From positions 11,199,501 through 11,263,500 of the forward strand of contig OY754335.1 of assembly GCA_963573305.1 (NCBI GenBank): a stretch of DNA of 64,000 nt. Direction: 5' to 3'. Position 1 is the stretch's first letter, and every line of letters begins with the position of its first letter. Positions 12,385 through 24,730 of the stretch are shown here, one piece after another. The position numbers were made by a program, and so were the translations under genes. The notes beneath the pieces are model-generated. The model did not search any database, was not told the origin of the DNA, and worked only from the letters and a program-made list of their open reading frames with translations. This DNA is from Pyrrhosoma nymphula. Taxonomy: Eukaryota > Arthropoda > Insecta > Odonata > Coenagrionidae.

Positions 12385-12990
12385 CATCTACATACTACCC
12401 CGCAAGCCGCCTCAATAGGCGTGTGGCGGGGGGTGTTAGGACATCAGCCGTTTACATATAAAAAGGATACGCTCTAATGAAATTACGCCTAGCATTTATT
12501 AAAGTCCCTTATTGTTCGGGGGAAAAATGAATTCCCATACCTATCCGTTCGGCAAAATATCTCTCTTAATTTGTCGTTTCTGTCGGACCAGGAAATATAG
12601 TGGGGTTCTAATATGATGTTCTCCGTGTCGCTCTTAAAGATATCTATTCTCAATTGCTGAAGCAATCTAAGCCTAGCGCGCAGCCTCCGAGTCTCTAGCG
12701 GCTCCCAGCCTAATTCGTTTAACATCTGTGTAACGCTGTCTGTACGCCCGTAGCTGTTTTTGACGAATCGCGCAGCTTTCCTTTGTATTTTATTAAGTTC
12801 CCGGATTAAGTCATTCTGCACCGGATCCCATATGCTCGCTGCATATTCAAGGTGTGGCCGGACGAGTGCGAAATAGTCTCTTTTACTTTTTCATCCGAAA
12901 ATCTTCCCACAATACGCTTGAAGAAACCTAGGTAGGTATGTTGTGGTATGATAAGTAGGTATATTGGAAATGCAAATTCAGATATTTCCC
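12385..12990 (-). pseudogene. CR1-like LINE: RT C-terminus plus 3' tail
   Basis: On the minus strand the frame reads VGRFSDEKVKE, then (after a one-base frame change near 12893) YFALVRPHLEYAASIWDPVQ, a typical post-RT block, then the C-terminal domain with LNKIQRKAARFV and the closing FFPRTIRDFNKC before a stop at about 12489. Downstream lies the structured 3' end (GGCGGCTTGCGGGG) and a GATGTAGATG tail at about 12380-12400. The element is 5'-truncated, lacking the catalytic core, and broken by at least one frameshift. Its 3' end matches the isolated tails near 690 and 58770, so all three come from one family. Confidence 0.85.
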
Positions 12991-14379
12991 AATTGTAAAT
13001 ATTTACACTAACAACGTTTAAACTTCTGAGCTCAACTTCTATAAACACGGCAAAATTCTTTCCTTTTGCATTTACACTCCATGTCTGTATTTTATGGTTG
13101 ACATGAATTTTTTGTACCTTAAACTACCATGTGACAGGAGGTTAAGTGGAAGAGGGTGCTTTATATTCTCGATTTCGCCCCACATAAGTCACCGATATCT
13201 ATGGGTAGAGCTGGGTCGCCTTCCCTGTTCCTATCTGGTACTCGCATGAAAACTCCTAAGAAAAATAGAGCCGATGCAACAATCGGACTCACAGTGTTGA
13301 CTTAGGTTCCTACATAAAATTCAATGCTCATAAAAGGTCGTGGTGTACAAAAATTCTCAGGGAAACTCGAGCCGAGGGACATGCGATTAGCATTAATATT
13401 CTTATCATGACATTTGTTCAAGCTTACTGTTTACTCACACAAGCTATGCATGGAGATCCGGGACAGATACGAACGGCGGCGGCCAAGTCAAATACCACAT
13501 TCGGAATAGCTACGCTTTCTTTTTAGACCGCGAACAAGACAAGAGCAACGGCTTCGATTCCAAACCAAAAGTGATCAAAGGCAGTCTTTTTCAGCTGCGA
13601 GTAAATAGCTGTAAAGGCAGGGAACAAAACTACCGTCCATACAGAGGCAACTGCCAAAGCCAGTCTTCCACGGTAAAATAAAATATCGTTATAATTCCTA
13701 GCACGACTTGAACGCGGCTTCTTGACAATGACCTCAAAAGAAAAAAATCGTGATTACTACGATCGATTACGTCGCTGTTACGAGTTCTAAACGGCAACTT
13801 TCGAAATCTCTGTTTCCATACAAATCAAGTATCGGTTCGTTTGCTCTGCCATCAATCTGATTCACTGAGTGTGTTAGCTTTCAGTGTCACCGGGAAAGCC
13901 TTCCAGAAAAGGTAATCAACGGCATCAAATTAGATAATTAAGAGAAACAATTTAACTGCGCGTATTCAAAGAGACGGGACCCCTTCCGAAGCATCTCTGT
14001 GGCCATTCATTTACTATACTGGCGATAATACGTCAACAAGATTCAACGAGGTTTCATTAGTTTCTAACCAGTACACACTAACAGACAACCCATAAAATAC
14101 TAGAATTAAAAAAAATGAAGAACCCATAGATGAGTATCGCTTAACTTAGGGCCGCATCCTCAGTCGCCCCTACATTATGACAGCTGTAGGGACGGAGGAG
14201 CCATGCAATAATATTCTCAGTCGGTCCTACAACGACTGCTCGGGAGTGGTGGGGGTGGTTATGTTGTCTTGACGTCCTGTGATGACGTAAACGATGAGGT
14301 TTACGTACGTATCGCCATTTTTGCCCACTGATGGAGGGATCGGACCGAACTAGAGATGTCAAATGAAATACGAATTGCT
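12991..14379. other. Non-coding stretch
   Basis: No gene or repeat recognised. Composition is ordinary for the window. Confidence 0.4.
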
Positions 14380-14876
14380 ATACGTAATCTCATAAGCAGG
14401 TTCGTTGACAGCATTAACTTCCCTCTAAACTTTCATTTATCGGGCACAGAGTGGTGCCATAAGAGTTCTAATAGATTTTAGCAAACAAAGCATAAGTTAC
14501 CTTGACGTTATGTGTTACTATACGCAATAAAAAAGTACATTTACGCGAGAGTAGAATAGGTGCCGTCAGCAAGCTCGTTGATAGCACTAATTTCCCTCTA
14601 AATTTTCATTTATCGGGCACATCGTGGTATCGTATTATTTCTAATAGTGTTTTCTACATTAATCCAAAGATACCTTGCTGGTGGATACTGCTATACGCAA
14701 TAATAAAGTAAATTTACGTGAGAGTGGAATAGGTGCCGTCAGCAGGTTCTTTCACAGCATTAATTTCCCTCTAAACATTCATTTATCGGGCACATAGTGG
14801 TATCGTATTATTTCTAATAGTGTTTTCTGCATTAATCAAAAGATACCTTGTTGGCCGCTATACGCAATAACAAAGT
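14380..14876. repeat. 173-bp tandem repeat, about 2.9 copies
   Basis: Units begin at about 14395, 14568 and 14741 with AGCA.G.TC.TT.A.AGCA and share CATTTATCGGGCACA, TTTCTAATAG and GCTATACGCAATAA. The spacing between equivalent points is 173 bases both times. Copies 2 and 3 are closer to each other than to copy 1. The last copy ends where a pyrimidine-rich sequence begins (about 14877). No coding content. Confidence 0.85.
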
Positions 14877-15266
14877 TCTCCCTCTCTCCGTCTCCACCCT
14901 CTCGTCTGCACTCACAACCACACACCCTGAGCTCCCGTGGTCGACCGCCCTAGCACCTTGTCTCCCAAGATCCTCTCTACACTTGTGGTCACCACTTCCA
15001 TTCACCAATCACTTTAAAACACTTGACCGTTGGGAATGAATGGCCTTAGCCAATCGTGGAACAACATGAGTGGTGTGATGATATCACGCCACTACTCCAT
15101 TATACGGTAATTGTACATATTGGAAAGTGATGAGACATTAGTTCGTACTGCTCAATTTTGAAAGACTGGAGCGAAGGGGAAAATGACGACAACGTTTGGC
15201 CCCGTCGTCGCCGTAAACATCGCGCCAAGAAATGAAACAAAATTCTAATCGGTGATGTCCATCACA
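14877..15266. other. Non-coding stretch, C/T-rich start
   Basis: Begins with a C/T-rich block (14877-15010) directly after the tandem array. No gene is recognised. Confidence 0.35.
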
Positions 15267-15284
15267 ATAAATAAATAAATAAAT

Positions 15285-15349
<65 letters not shown>
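15267..15349. repeat. (TAAA)n and (TA)n microsatellite
   Basis: A short TAAA array (about 15267-15290) runs into some 30 uninterrupted TA dinucleotides ending at about 15349. Confidence 0.95.
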
Positions 15350-15352
<3 letters not shown>

Positions 15353-16640
15353 ACACGGTAATTTTGGGCTAGCCATTTTACAATGACAGTTTTTTTAAAT
15401 AAATTACGGACTGAGGAGTTTTGGAGAGAGGATGTCTGAGTCAATAAGGGCGTGCTCAGAATAGCAAACAAATAATTATCAGAAGCCGTTGGGGCTAGGG
15501 TTTTGCGTATCGAGAAACTAAATCGGGAGTTTCATGACGCCAGTATCAAAATGGGGGCAGAACAGAAACGTTAACTACCTCATGGGTTTGTGAGAGCTAT
15601 CAGTTTCAACAACCACCGTGTCTCGTTGGGTGAAGGATGAAGACGCATTGTTAGCGTGCCAGCGGGGTATCATTGCGACCGCAAACACATGACGGTGAAG
15701 TTGCGGGAGCAAGGGTGCCCTTCGGGTTCAATTGACTCGACATGCACATTAAATGGTTATTCAAGGCCATGTATATAAATATCAACTAGATGAGAGGTGA
15801 GGTAAACGAAAGGCTCACACTCATTGCACTCAAGCCCCACGTGAGTAACTGACTAACTTTACTATGGTATAACAGGAATACATTAAAAAATACAATTAAT
15901 AAATATGCATGAGGAAATAAAAGATGGCTCCAGGTTATTTTCTTCTTTAAAGGGTTAAAAACTGTTTCTCAAAGCACTAACATCGAATTTTACAAAGAAC
16001 ATATGAATTCAATTTTTTTAACCTGCTATTTTGCATTCTGGCATATCAGAATGTAGAGTGATATCACACGGATTTTGGGATGCATAGAAACCTGAAAGCG
16101 CAAATACCGGCAGTAATTTGCTACTATGATTGCGCTCGCGCTTAAAAAGATAGATATTCATCAAAAGGTTCGGTATAGCACATATAAAGAAAAAACTAGT
16201 TATTAGCATAGCCTGCACCACGGCTCTATCCTGGCTTGTTCCCGCGCCCTAATTTAAACTCAAAAGTATACTCACGGTCACCGAAATAAATCCTATCACC
16301 GCAATAAGGAGAAGCATCCGAAACCATAAGATCTCTTCTAAGTATATACGTAATTATGAGATAAAATGTGGGAACGGAAGCGCTTTCCACAGTCCTTTTA
16401 ATGAGAATTGCTGGAACGAAGCTCAGAATGTGAATTTTTCAACGTATCTGCAAGCGTAATCGCGCAAATTTTCGTGTAAACACGACGCAACTTTGAAGGT
16501 GCGCATGTTCATTCATACTCAAGCAATTACAAGCCCGTGTAAAGTAAACAGTCCTCAGGACAACCACTCAAGGAGCCAAAAGACAAACGCCGGGCGGTAA
16601 ACACACACAGAGCCAACCCTCGAAGCCAACACCACAAGGG
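15350..16640. other. Non-coding stretch
   Basis: No exon recognised. The block 15500-15760 is moderately GC-rich and could be part of a decayed element, but no frame or terminal repeat supports this. Confidence 0.35.
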
Positions 16641-17560
16641 CCAAATCAAAACGATCCACTAATTCCATCACACCGGTTGAGAGCCGTTAAACGGCGGGGA
16701 GGGGGGGGGGGGGTCGGAGGAAGGAGAGACGGGGAACCGTGGGCGGTGAGAGCGAGGGAAGGAAACGAGATTACCGAGAAGACCCTGGGACCCCTTTTCA
16801 GGCACGTCGAGGCAATCCTTCCACGGCAAAAGCGTGCTTTGACGATAAAGACAACCTGGAGGGCGCCGAAGATCTCCAATCCACTCACGCTTTCGGGAGT
16901 GCTTTGGCGAACGGATATAGCGCGGCACACCTTTGGCTTTCCGGGGGAGTGGGGCAGGTCTCCATGGCGAATCCACTGTGGAGCACTCCCTTGGGGCAAC
17001 CACTGGAACTACGAGGGAGAGGCGTGGTGCACGGGGTAGGGGTGGATTGAAGCGAGTGGGTGGGATTGGGAAAGGGGCATAACGAAGAGGTGGGGTGGAA
17101 AGGGACCTTTGTGGATAGGGGGCGCAGGAGATATCCACAGGTTGCCCCAAAGGGCTCTCTCCCCCCCACCGATCAACCACCAACTCAACACTTCCATACG
17201 AAGCCAATCGACCCATCGGCCCAAACACCATTGCGGGACGACAGCGGCGGCGGCGGCGCCAACGCAACGCAGGGAAGTCGCTCGAGATCTGCCAGCGCTT
17301 GCGCGGGGGAGAAGGGTTAAGGGAAAGGCCTTTGAGGGTATAGTGATGTCTTTCCCCGCAGAGGGCCAGGGTTCATGTCCGGGTGGGAGGAATCGGAAAA
17401 TTCCCACAGGTTAATCCGATACCTGCTGAGACTATCAGGAAAAGACATCAAGAGAGTAGTACTCCGTCCGTCAGATAGGAGTTATATGCCCGCGCCGAGA
17501 TTCTCTCCTCCTTCTGACCCCCCAATAAATTCCTTTCGAAGGCGTCGATTTAAGTGACAA
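16641..17560. other. GC-rich island without recognised gene
   Basis: About 900 bases of high GC, including a G homopolymer at about 16695-16713 and CGGCGGCGGCGGCG near 17245. Several overlapping frames are open on both strands at once, which reflects composition. None has a recognisable domain. It could be a CpG-island promoter or a 5' untranslated exon of a gene outside the window. Confidence 0.4.
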
Positions 17561-19680
17561 AGAGAAGAATCACAACAACTCTCAAAGTTTTTTCACATGC
17601 GTACACCTTAACGGCCTTTTCCCTTGAATGGTACCAGTTATGGAAAAAAGTGACAGTAATTTATATTTCCTCCTTTCTTTTTAAACTTAATCCGCAATAA
17701 TTCAATTTTTAAGCGAACCCCTAGACCACGAAGCACCTACCTCACAGGGTACGCGTACCCCAGGTGAGAATTCGTTGGATTACAAGATGTTCTACAGGTT
17801 GGGGCGAAATCTCTTCCACCAACCACCGCACCAACACTTATATTATCATTTCGTAACCACAAGTATTCTGTCAGCTGTCTTTGACTACGGTCTTTGGTAG
17901 TTAGATCGGCAACAGGTAGGTATCGCGATCCAAATGTCATGAGTATGCATCCAGGCTGGGACAAGGATATCGCGTTCATCATATGATTATGGTCATAGAT
18001 TAGACAGGGTGATGAACTCTCGATCAATCAGAGCGCCTTCAATCCAAGTCTACAAACACGAATTGATTGCCATGTCCTCTCACAGACCATGCGAATAGTT
18101 CCCAGTGACTAAATTACAAAACAAAATTTAGTACCATCAACTTTTTTTTCAAGAGGATTTAGTTGTTGTGCAGTACAATCAGGATCTTAATTTATAAATA
18201 AAAAAATTAATGCTATGTTGGATACGTGAAAATAGTTATTAATTGTTACTTCATGAGGAAGTTTTGCCATAAAAATTAAGGTTTCCACTAATTGTAAGCG
18301 GGGTCTTTTCTAACGGATCCACATACACATTTATCCTTATTATATTTGTATATATATCTAACATATCGAAATCACCCAAACATTCCTCACTTCTATTCCA
18401 TCCTCTCTCCCAATACTTTTTCCTATACGCTCTATTTCTCACAACTCGGGTCCTAACACCCCCTGCCACATACCATAACAGCTCTCATGGTGTATATTTT
18501 TTTTAACAAACTACTCCTGCGAACGAACCCTTTTTAAATTCCACCTCCGCTTTGCGTCGCGCCGACTCTTCCCTATTCTCTTCCTCTCTTCATATCCCTC
18601 CAGCCAAACTCAAATTACCCACAACCCATAAAGATGCAAATTACCGGAGCACTCCAGTGCCCTTTATAATAACCTCTGCGTCCAATGCAAGGGGGGTGTC
18701 AAGGCAAAGCAGCAGTTGACTCGGGCAAGCATCCGCCCACGCCTAATATGCTACGGTGAGTAGCCTTAGAGATGGGAAGCCATAACGCTGTCTTTTACGA
18801 AGATGTAATTACATACTCGTAGGGGAAAATACCAGAGTAACGCCGCACCACTGGGGAAGAAGATTGAACGACCTAACCCAATAGATTCATAAGTGGTTAG
18901 TAGGTCGACTTCTATCAGCATCCCGTCATACTTGATTGATCTTCCCTTCAATGTGGAATTGAATTCGATATTCACAAAAATATTGCACCATTATGATTAA
19001 CAACAGGAATAGATGAAAATTCAACGGAAGAGCTTTTAATTTTGAACATTATCCACTTAGAAATGTAAGAAAAACGCCATAGCAAAGAAAAAATTTCTAT
19101 TCAGAGGATGATTCATTTTTACCATTCCTTATATAATATTTTCTTCTCAATCTAAACCATAAAAATAATTAAGTTTTGCGACCCAATCAGGTTCTCAAAA
19201 GGTGTAGACAAGATAGACTCGAAAATGAACATGAATAATCAGAAAAAACAATTCACAACGACATCTCGACATGTGTAAACATAAGAAATGTTTGTCAGTT
19301 ATAATATTTTTAAGGATAATACGCATTACGATGTCTGTGGATGAGGAAACAAACTACAGTGATTCGGGGGTTTATGTCAATTTTATCATTTATTGGTCAT
19401 CTACCCTACCCATGAAATACAACCGTGACGTGGAGGAAGTTTATACGCGTTTCAATGACCTTCAGCTATATAGGAGGGAGGAATGATAATTGTTCCTGGT
19501 AGGGCCACCCATGCAAGACAGGTCAAAGGGTAGGACACACATAACATTAAGACAGCGTCTGTGCCTCATTGAAGCAGCTGCATGTAGGCGTCTGACTTCA
19601 GTGGGGCGGCCTCTCACGTGATGATGTCACGTTTAGAACACTATTGGGAGAGGCAACGAGACCCCAATTCAACTACACAG
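17561..19680. other. Non-coding stretch
   Basis: No gene is supported. A 96-codon minus frame (17737-18027) has no domain I recognise. Confidence 0.35.
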
Positions 19681-19830
19681 GGTGTTTCAGGAGGAAAGCG
19701 CAATACTTCTGGAGGAGGTTAGGGACGTGATTTTAAGCATTTTTTGTCCCATGAACATGGGGTCGCAACTCCTTAGTTACCGAGCTATGGCAACGCAAAC
19801 ATTTTGTCACAAGCATTCTGCAGTTACCAT
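19681..19830 (+). repeat. Insect-type dispersed repeat fragment (possible)
   Basis: The start ACACAGGGTGTTTCAGGAGG and the following GTCCCATGAACATGGG resemble a dispersed repeat I associate with insect genomes. I cannot name its class and see no second copy in the window. Confidence 0.3.
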
Positions 19831-20162
19831 GAAAACCCCCAAAAGCAGTGGCATCCAGCAAAACCTACAAAGAAAAACTGGTCTAAATTGTACTTAAAGT
19901 TTGTGTCTTTTTTTTGCCAAATTTACGCATATTGCTTACATTTTATAAATTGTTAACTGAAATTGTCAACATTTTCTTCTTCAAAAATTATTTTTTAGAA
20001 TAACTTTTTCATTTTGAGATATACGAAAATGTTAACAAAGTCATAAAAATTGGAAAATTTAATTTCATCTCCATAATTGGTAAAATTATTTTCATGTCTT
20101 AATTTTTAGCGAAGATGGCATCTTAAACGGTACCGTTACATGAGCACATTTTTCGAAGGCTC

Positions 20163-20204
20163 TCTTCCATGCATGGAACTACTAGTAGTAGTAGTTCCAT
20201 GCAT
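20163..20204. repeat. Short palindromic hairpin with TAG repeats
   Basis: CCATGCATGGAACTACTAG is followed by TAGTAGTAGTTCCATGCATG, an almost perfect inverted repeat of about 19 bases per arm. It lies 60 bases outside the long inverted-repeat element. Confidence 0.7.
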
Positions 20205-20259
20205 GTATCGCGATCAGTTTTAGTAGTACTGATTTACCGATAAAGACAATTACCTTCAC

Positions 20260-22040
20260 CAATCTAAGCTTAAGTACTTATTTTTAAACGTTTTGAAAAG
20301 AATAACTAACCAATAAAACCCTAATTTAGGTGTTTTTGTGAACCAAATGAAGTAAATAATCAAGCGGCAACAAAGATCTCAAGTGGAGATTATCTCCATG
20401 GATTAATTGTCGATCACTGGCGCTGACAATCATTCTTTAAGAAGCTATTTCATCTTATACGTTCTTCTAAGGATACTAAATCAATTGCATCATTAATTCT
20501 TGGATATGTTGTCAATGTAATGAGAGAGAAAATGGGGGCAAGTTTGAACAGGTTCATGGTATTTCGGTACGTTCCGGCGAGACCATCACAATGACTCATG
20601 ATTTTACTAGTACTGAATATGAAGATACCGTTCACTTCTTTGCGTTTGAAATGCTGTCGCCAAGTACCTACTAACGACTTCGAAAAATCCCGAGTAGACA
20701 AGTGTTTTTTTTTTTGGGTTTTCAACACCATAGTGATACAGGCTCATTTCCCTGCGCTCGCATGTCTCACGAGCATTTGGTCCGCCAGAGCAGAGTGAGA
20801 AATGGGAAATCGCCGTAGTCATAGCGTAGTCGTATAGCAAGTTCAAGAAAAATAAGCATGTTTCTAAGGATTCACCGAAAAAAGTATAAAGTGTATTGCT
20901 TAATGAAGGCATACAGCCATTTCATATGCGGCGATTCCAACATCCTCCATGGAGACATCTTGCCAGACAGCTGAATCGCTTCGTGAAAGGTCGTATGGAA
21001 ATCGCCATTTTTGCAGATACATCTCATTTACCGACGGGGCTCGGTTCCAAAGAGACGGTGGGAATACATATTGCATTCTTATTTTGGACAATAGAAAAAC
21101 CCCCGTGGCACTATCGAAAGCAGTTTTTAACAGTGATTCTAAATAAACGTTTTATTTGGAATACTCAGGTTGTAGGTACTCTGTACAATTATTTTATGAT
21201 GATGTTCAACAAAAGAGTTGTACCTTCCATTTTTTAAAACAGTTTGACTTTAGTGATAGGGAATGTGTCGTTAGGTACGAGACAGCAGATGTACCTACTG
21301 ACAAAGTGAAAGTCGTCGTTCCCTCGTCGTAGTCAACTAACAAAATGAAGGGTTACCTGGGCGTTTGATTGGTCTTAGTTTTGTTTATAACTAGTCTACG
21401 AGTTATGCCGACATAAAAATTTTAAGTTTTATTCCTACAGCTGAATTAAAGGCCTAGGGTACAACAGTAAAGTTTAAACATGGTATGCATATCTACTTTG
21501 CATACTGAACGCACTAATCCCATTAAAGAAAACCGCAATAAACCTAGATGAGCAACGCAAAGGGGAGACTATCAAATAAAAAATGACATCGATGTTGTTG
21601 GAGGAGTGTTTGTAACTTTATTACAAATGTACAATAGGTGACTCTCTAACATTTTTCCTTTTTTTCTAAACCCTTATTCCCCAACCAAAGGAATATAATA
21701 CTAATTTTTGGTTACATTTATTTATTCTTAAAAAAATCGAATTGATTTCGATGTGAAGCCTATTGTCTTAATCTCATATCACATCGTTAGTTTACCTATG
21801 AATAAGACATGCAATTAATTAAATATCCTTAGAAGATCTTATAAGCTGAAATAGCTTCTTAAACAATGAATCTCAGCGCCAGTGATCGACAATTAATCCA
21901 TGGAGATAATCTCCACTTGAGATCTTTGTTGCCGCTTGATTGCTTACTTCATTTGGTTCACAAAAACACCTATATTAGAGTTTCATTGGTTGGTTAATCT
22001 TTTCAAAACGTTTAAAAATAAGTACCCAAGCTTAGATTTC
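20260..22040. mobile_element. Long-inverted-repeat element, about 1.8 kb
   Basis: Arms of about 240 bases face each other: left arm from AATCTAAGCTT (20260) to about 20500, right arm from about 21797 to AAGCTTAGATT (22040). Shared landmarks are TCAAGCGGCAACAAAGATCT, TCGATCACTGGCGCTGA and GAAGCTATTTCA. The 1.3-kb middle has short frames on both strands (20450-20731, 20607-20912 minus; 20896-21237 plus) with no domain I recognise; they may be shredded transposase. No clear target duplication is seen at the outer ends. It may be a non-autonomous DNA transposon or a foldback element. Confidence 0.7.
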
Positions 22041-22258
22041 CCGTAGGATAAATATTTGTTTTTGGATAGGAATCTTGTCCAAATGCTTTCTTGAACTCCA
22101 AGATTTACACATCAGCACGCTTTTCGTTTCACCTTATCTCAGGATATTACGAGAGAGAAACACAATCATTGTTTGGAATGATCTACTTTTTCCAGAATCC
22201 GTCGTGATTGACTCAGAAGAACTTTGAACTGTATTGGCACTTCATGATATATTACAAA

Positions 22259-22290
22259 CTATATATATATATATATAACTATATATAAAC

Positions 22291-22345
<55 letters not shown>
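22259..22345. repeat. (TA)n microsatellite, interrupted
   Basis: TA dinucleotides interrupted by AACTATATATAAACAAAT, ending in TATACACAAA. Confidence 0.95.
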
Positions 22346-22348
<3 letters not shown>

Positions 22349-22369
22349 AACGATACGTTCCTGAATGTT

Positions 22370-22612
22370 ATATGAAAGCGATTATTCACGTTTTTCACAT
22401 CGATGTCAAACGTATCAAAAGACACCAATGTGTTTCGCAATCCTCATCACTGGGCATCGAGAGCATCGAAGACGGGATAATAGGTTACACTCGCGTGCTC
22501 AAGAATCTCACATGAAAGCGATTAATCTCGCTATTGACATCGATGTCAAATATCGTATGGCATCGATGTTTTCCGCAATCCACAACAGTGGGCACCTGGA
22601 GCATCGAGGATA
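22370..22612. repeat. Diverged direct repeat, about 142-bp period
   Basis: ATGAAAGCGATTA and ACATCGATGTCAAA occur at about 22372/22395 and again at 22513/22537, followed by similar GCAATCC.CA.CA.TGGGCA blocks. Two diverged copies lie head to tail. The frame across them is open (82 codons) but this looks like a by-product of the repeat. Confidence 0.7.
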
Positions 22613-23060
22613 GGTTTCGATCCACCACGGACGCCGCGCGCCGAACTGCCGTCGATCGTGAGCTGCGCCGGGCGAGTCAATATTTGGCCGATAAGACACG
22701 CGGGGCGAAGGAGAGATTGAGGGGGGCGAGGAGGAGCGGAATTTGGGGAAATAGGGGCGAACACGAAGGGAAGAGAAGCGCGGAGGCGAGAGAATCCACG
22801 ACGAGGCGGGAGAGATAATCGGTAAACAGAAAATCGAGCGGGGAAGATCCTCATACTCTCTCGCCCCACAAGGCAACCAACCCTTCCTCCAACGGTGAAA
22901 TTTGATTGCCCTCGGAGCTACGGAAATCGTACCCAGCACCAGTCTCTCCCCTCTTCTCCCTCTCTGAAACTGCGCTCGGCGGAAAACACGACGGCGTTGC
23001 AGGGAAACAGCTGAGCACTGGAGCCGCCCTTAGCGATAGCGGTAGGACGAGGAGTACCCT
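22600..23060. other. GC-rich island
   Basis: A purine-rich, GC-rich block with several overlapping open frames and no recognisable domain. The segment 22960-23060 is a diverged direct copy of 23645-23740 (GCTCGGCGGAAAACACGA against GTTCGGCGGAAAACACGA, then GGTAGGACGAGGA against GATAGGACGAGGA). Confidence 0.45.
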
Positions 23061-24462
23061 CGTATATAATAAAAAAAGTACACACAGGCTGCTCACTTTA
23101 ATACTAATTTCAGAAACTTATTATTCCTTTATACTATTTTAATTTTCAGCGTATTCCAGGATTTCCAGGAAGGATATCAGGATTATTCGATGGTTTGAAA
23201 GCATTTCGGGGTTAGTTGTTGGCATATCCGAATGATTTCCCGCTCTACTTTACCATCTCCCTGAAATATCCTGGTCGCTGCATGTTTTATCTTATTGAAA
23301 ATTGTTTAAATGCAATTAAACATGAGCAAAAAACTATACAGTAAATTTCGAACACAGAAAATTAAAAGTTTCTACAATACCAATTATGTGCTAAGACTTT
23401 TTTTGAGGCATACATGGCATCCTCAGGATAGAGAATCGAATTTGACAAGAAGCTGATATGGTCTGACGCAAGGCTTTAGCAAAAAAACTAAAACTGGATC
23501 GTAATAAGAAAAAAATACATTCAACAACATGCAACACTCATGGCGGCAATTGTTTTAAATATCCTTCTCCAGAACTTACTGACGTATTAAAATATGTATT
23601 CAAGTTGAATACATATTCAATAAGAAGTTTGGGTACGTGGGGCATCTTCCCTGAAACCGCGTTCGGCGGAAAACACGATTGCGAGGCTAGGAAACAAGTA
23701 AGCATCAACATCCGTTTGGGATATAGATAGGACGAGGAACGGGGCCCGAGGGTTAGGAGAGTCCGATCTATCGATCCAGAAGGGGACGCAAAGGGCCCTA
23801 ATCCCTTTCAACATCGACGCGAGGAGGACCCGACCCCAAACACACAGTAATTGAGTTGCAAAAATATTACGGACGCTCTTGCGCACCCAGCCGCGGGATT
23901 AGAAAATGCACGCGTAGCTAGAAATTTAATCAACGTGGCCGGAAGACGACCGACAAACAGGAAGGGAAACACATGACCGGGGAAGGCAGTCCCCAAGAAA
24001 TTCGCAAGGGTAAAGGTCAATAGTCAGGAGGAATTTCGACGGGTGAATACAGCGCAGAGCTCCAGGGATGAATTTTCATTTGGAGATTTGGGTAGCTGGG
24101 TTCGATAATGGCACCGAGAGTAATTTGGACTCTCCCCGAAAAGCAAAGTGCGTTCATGATTATATATTGCCAAAGAACAAATTCTGGCCGAAATAAATTT
24201 CCGTTATCAGATAAATGTTACGCACATTATTCAACTGAAATAGCTTCCGAAAACACGAAATAAGTTTAGTTGTCTGACACTATATATCTGCAATACGTGC
24301 ATGATTTCATTGCCGCTCATGAGGTTCGAGGACGACAAATTTTTCGTCAGTGAGTAGGTACAGCATAATATCCTTAAATGTCAAAGGGGAAGTTTCAAAG
24401 AACATGCCACGTCCGTACTTACATCACACAGGGCGAAGAAAACTTTGCAAGGTTCAAGTAAC
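23061..24462. other. Non-coding stretch with one repeat copy
   Basis: Apart from the second copy of the GC-rich repeat at 23645-23740, I see no gene, transposon or tRNA. Confidence 0.4.
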
Positions 24463-24492
24463 ACTTACCTGAAAAGAGAAAAAAATATCAAT
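24463..24492 (-). promoter_or_regulatory. Candidate recursive splice site (ratchet point)
   Basis: On the minus strand a polypyrimidine tract (TATTTTTTTCTCTTTTCAG) is joined directly to a donor (GTAAGTGTT), the junction being between 24469 and 24468. An acceptor immediately followed by a donor with no exon between is the signature of recursive splice sites, known from very long introns in Drosophila. It implies that a long minus-strand intron crosses this region. This is a sequence match only, without expression evidence. Confidence 0.5.
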
Positions 24493-24730
24493 TAATTATC
24501 ATGTCATCTTTTATTCATCCTCATTCATATCTACTAAACAATTTTTCACAGTTAACCTATCTTAAATTATAATGAATATCTACAGAATAATCATCTTGCC
24601 AGTAAATAAAGTTTTGACACATGCATAACGAAAGACTTCAAAGTTTCTGACTCCCTTGAATAAGTCTACAAAAAAGCAGAGAATGACAGTAACCAGGAAC
24701 TGAAAATGAGAGACTTCCTCTCGGAAAAAA

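Noticed and set aside
15138..15471. Frames reading Tyr-Ile repeats
   Set aside because: They are translations of the (TA)n microsatellite.
16640..17414. Several overlapping frames of 86-199 codons
   Set aside because: Four or more frames on both strands are open together in a GC-rich island with a G homopolymer, which reflects composition.
20450..21237. Possible transposase frames in the long-inverted-repeat element
   Set aside because: Frames are short, overlapping on both strands and I could not match any to a transposase family; kept only as part of the element description.
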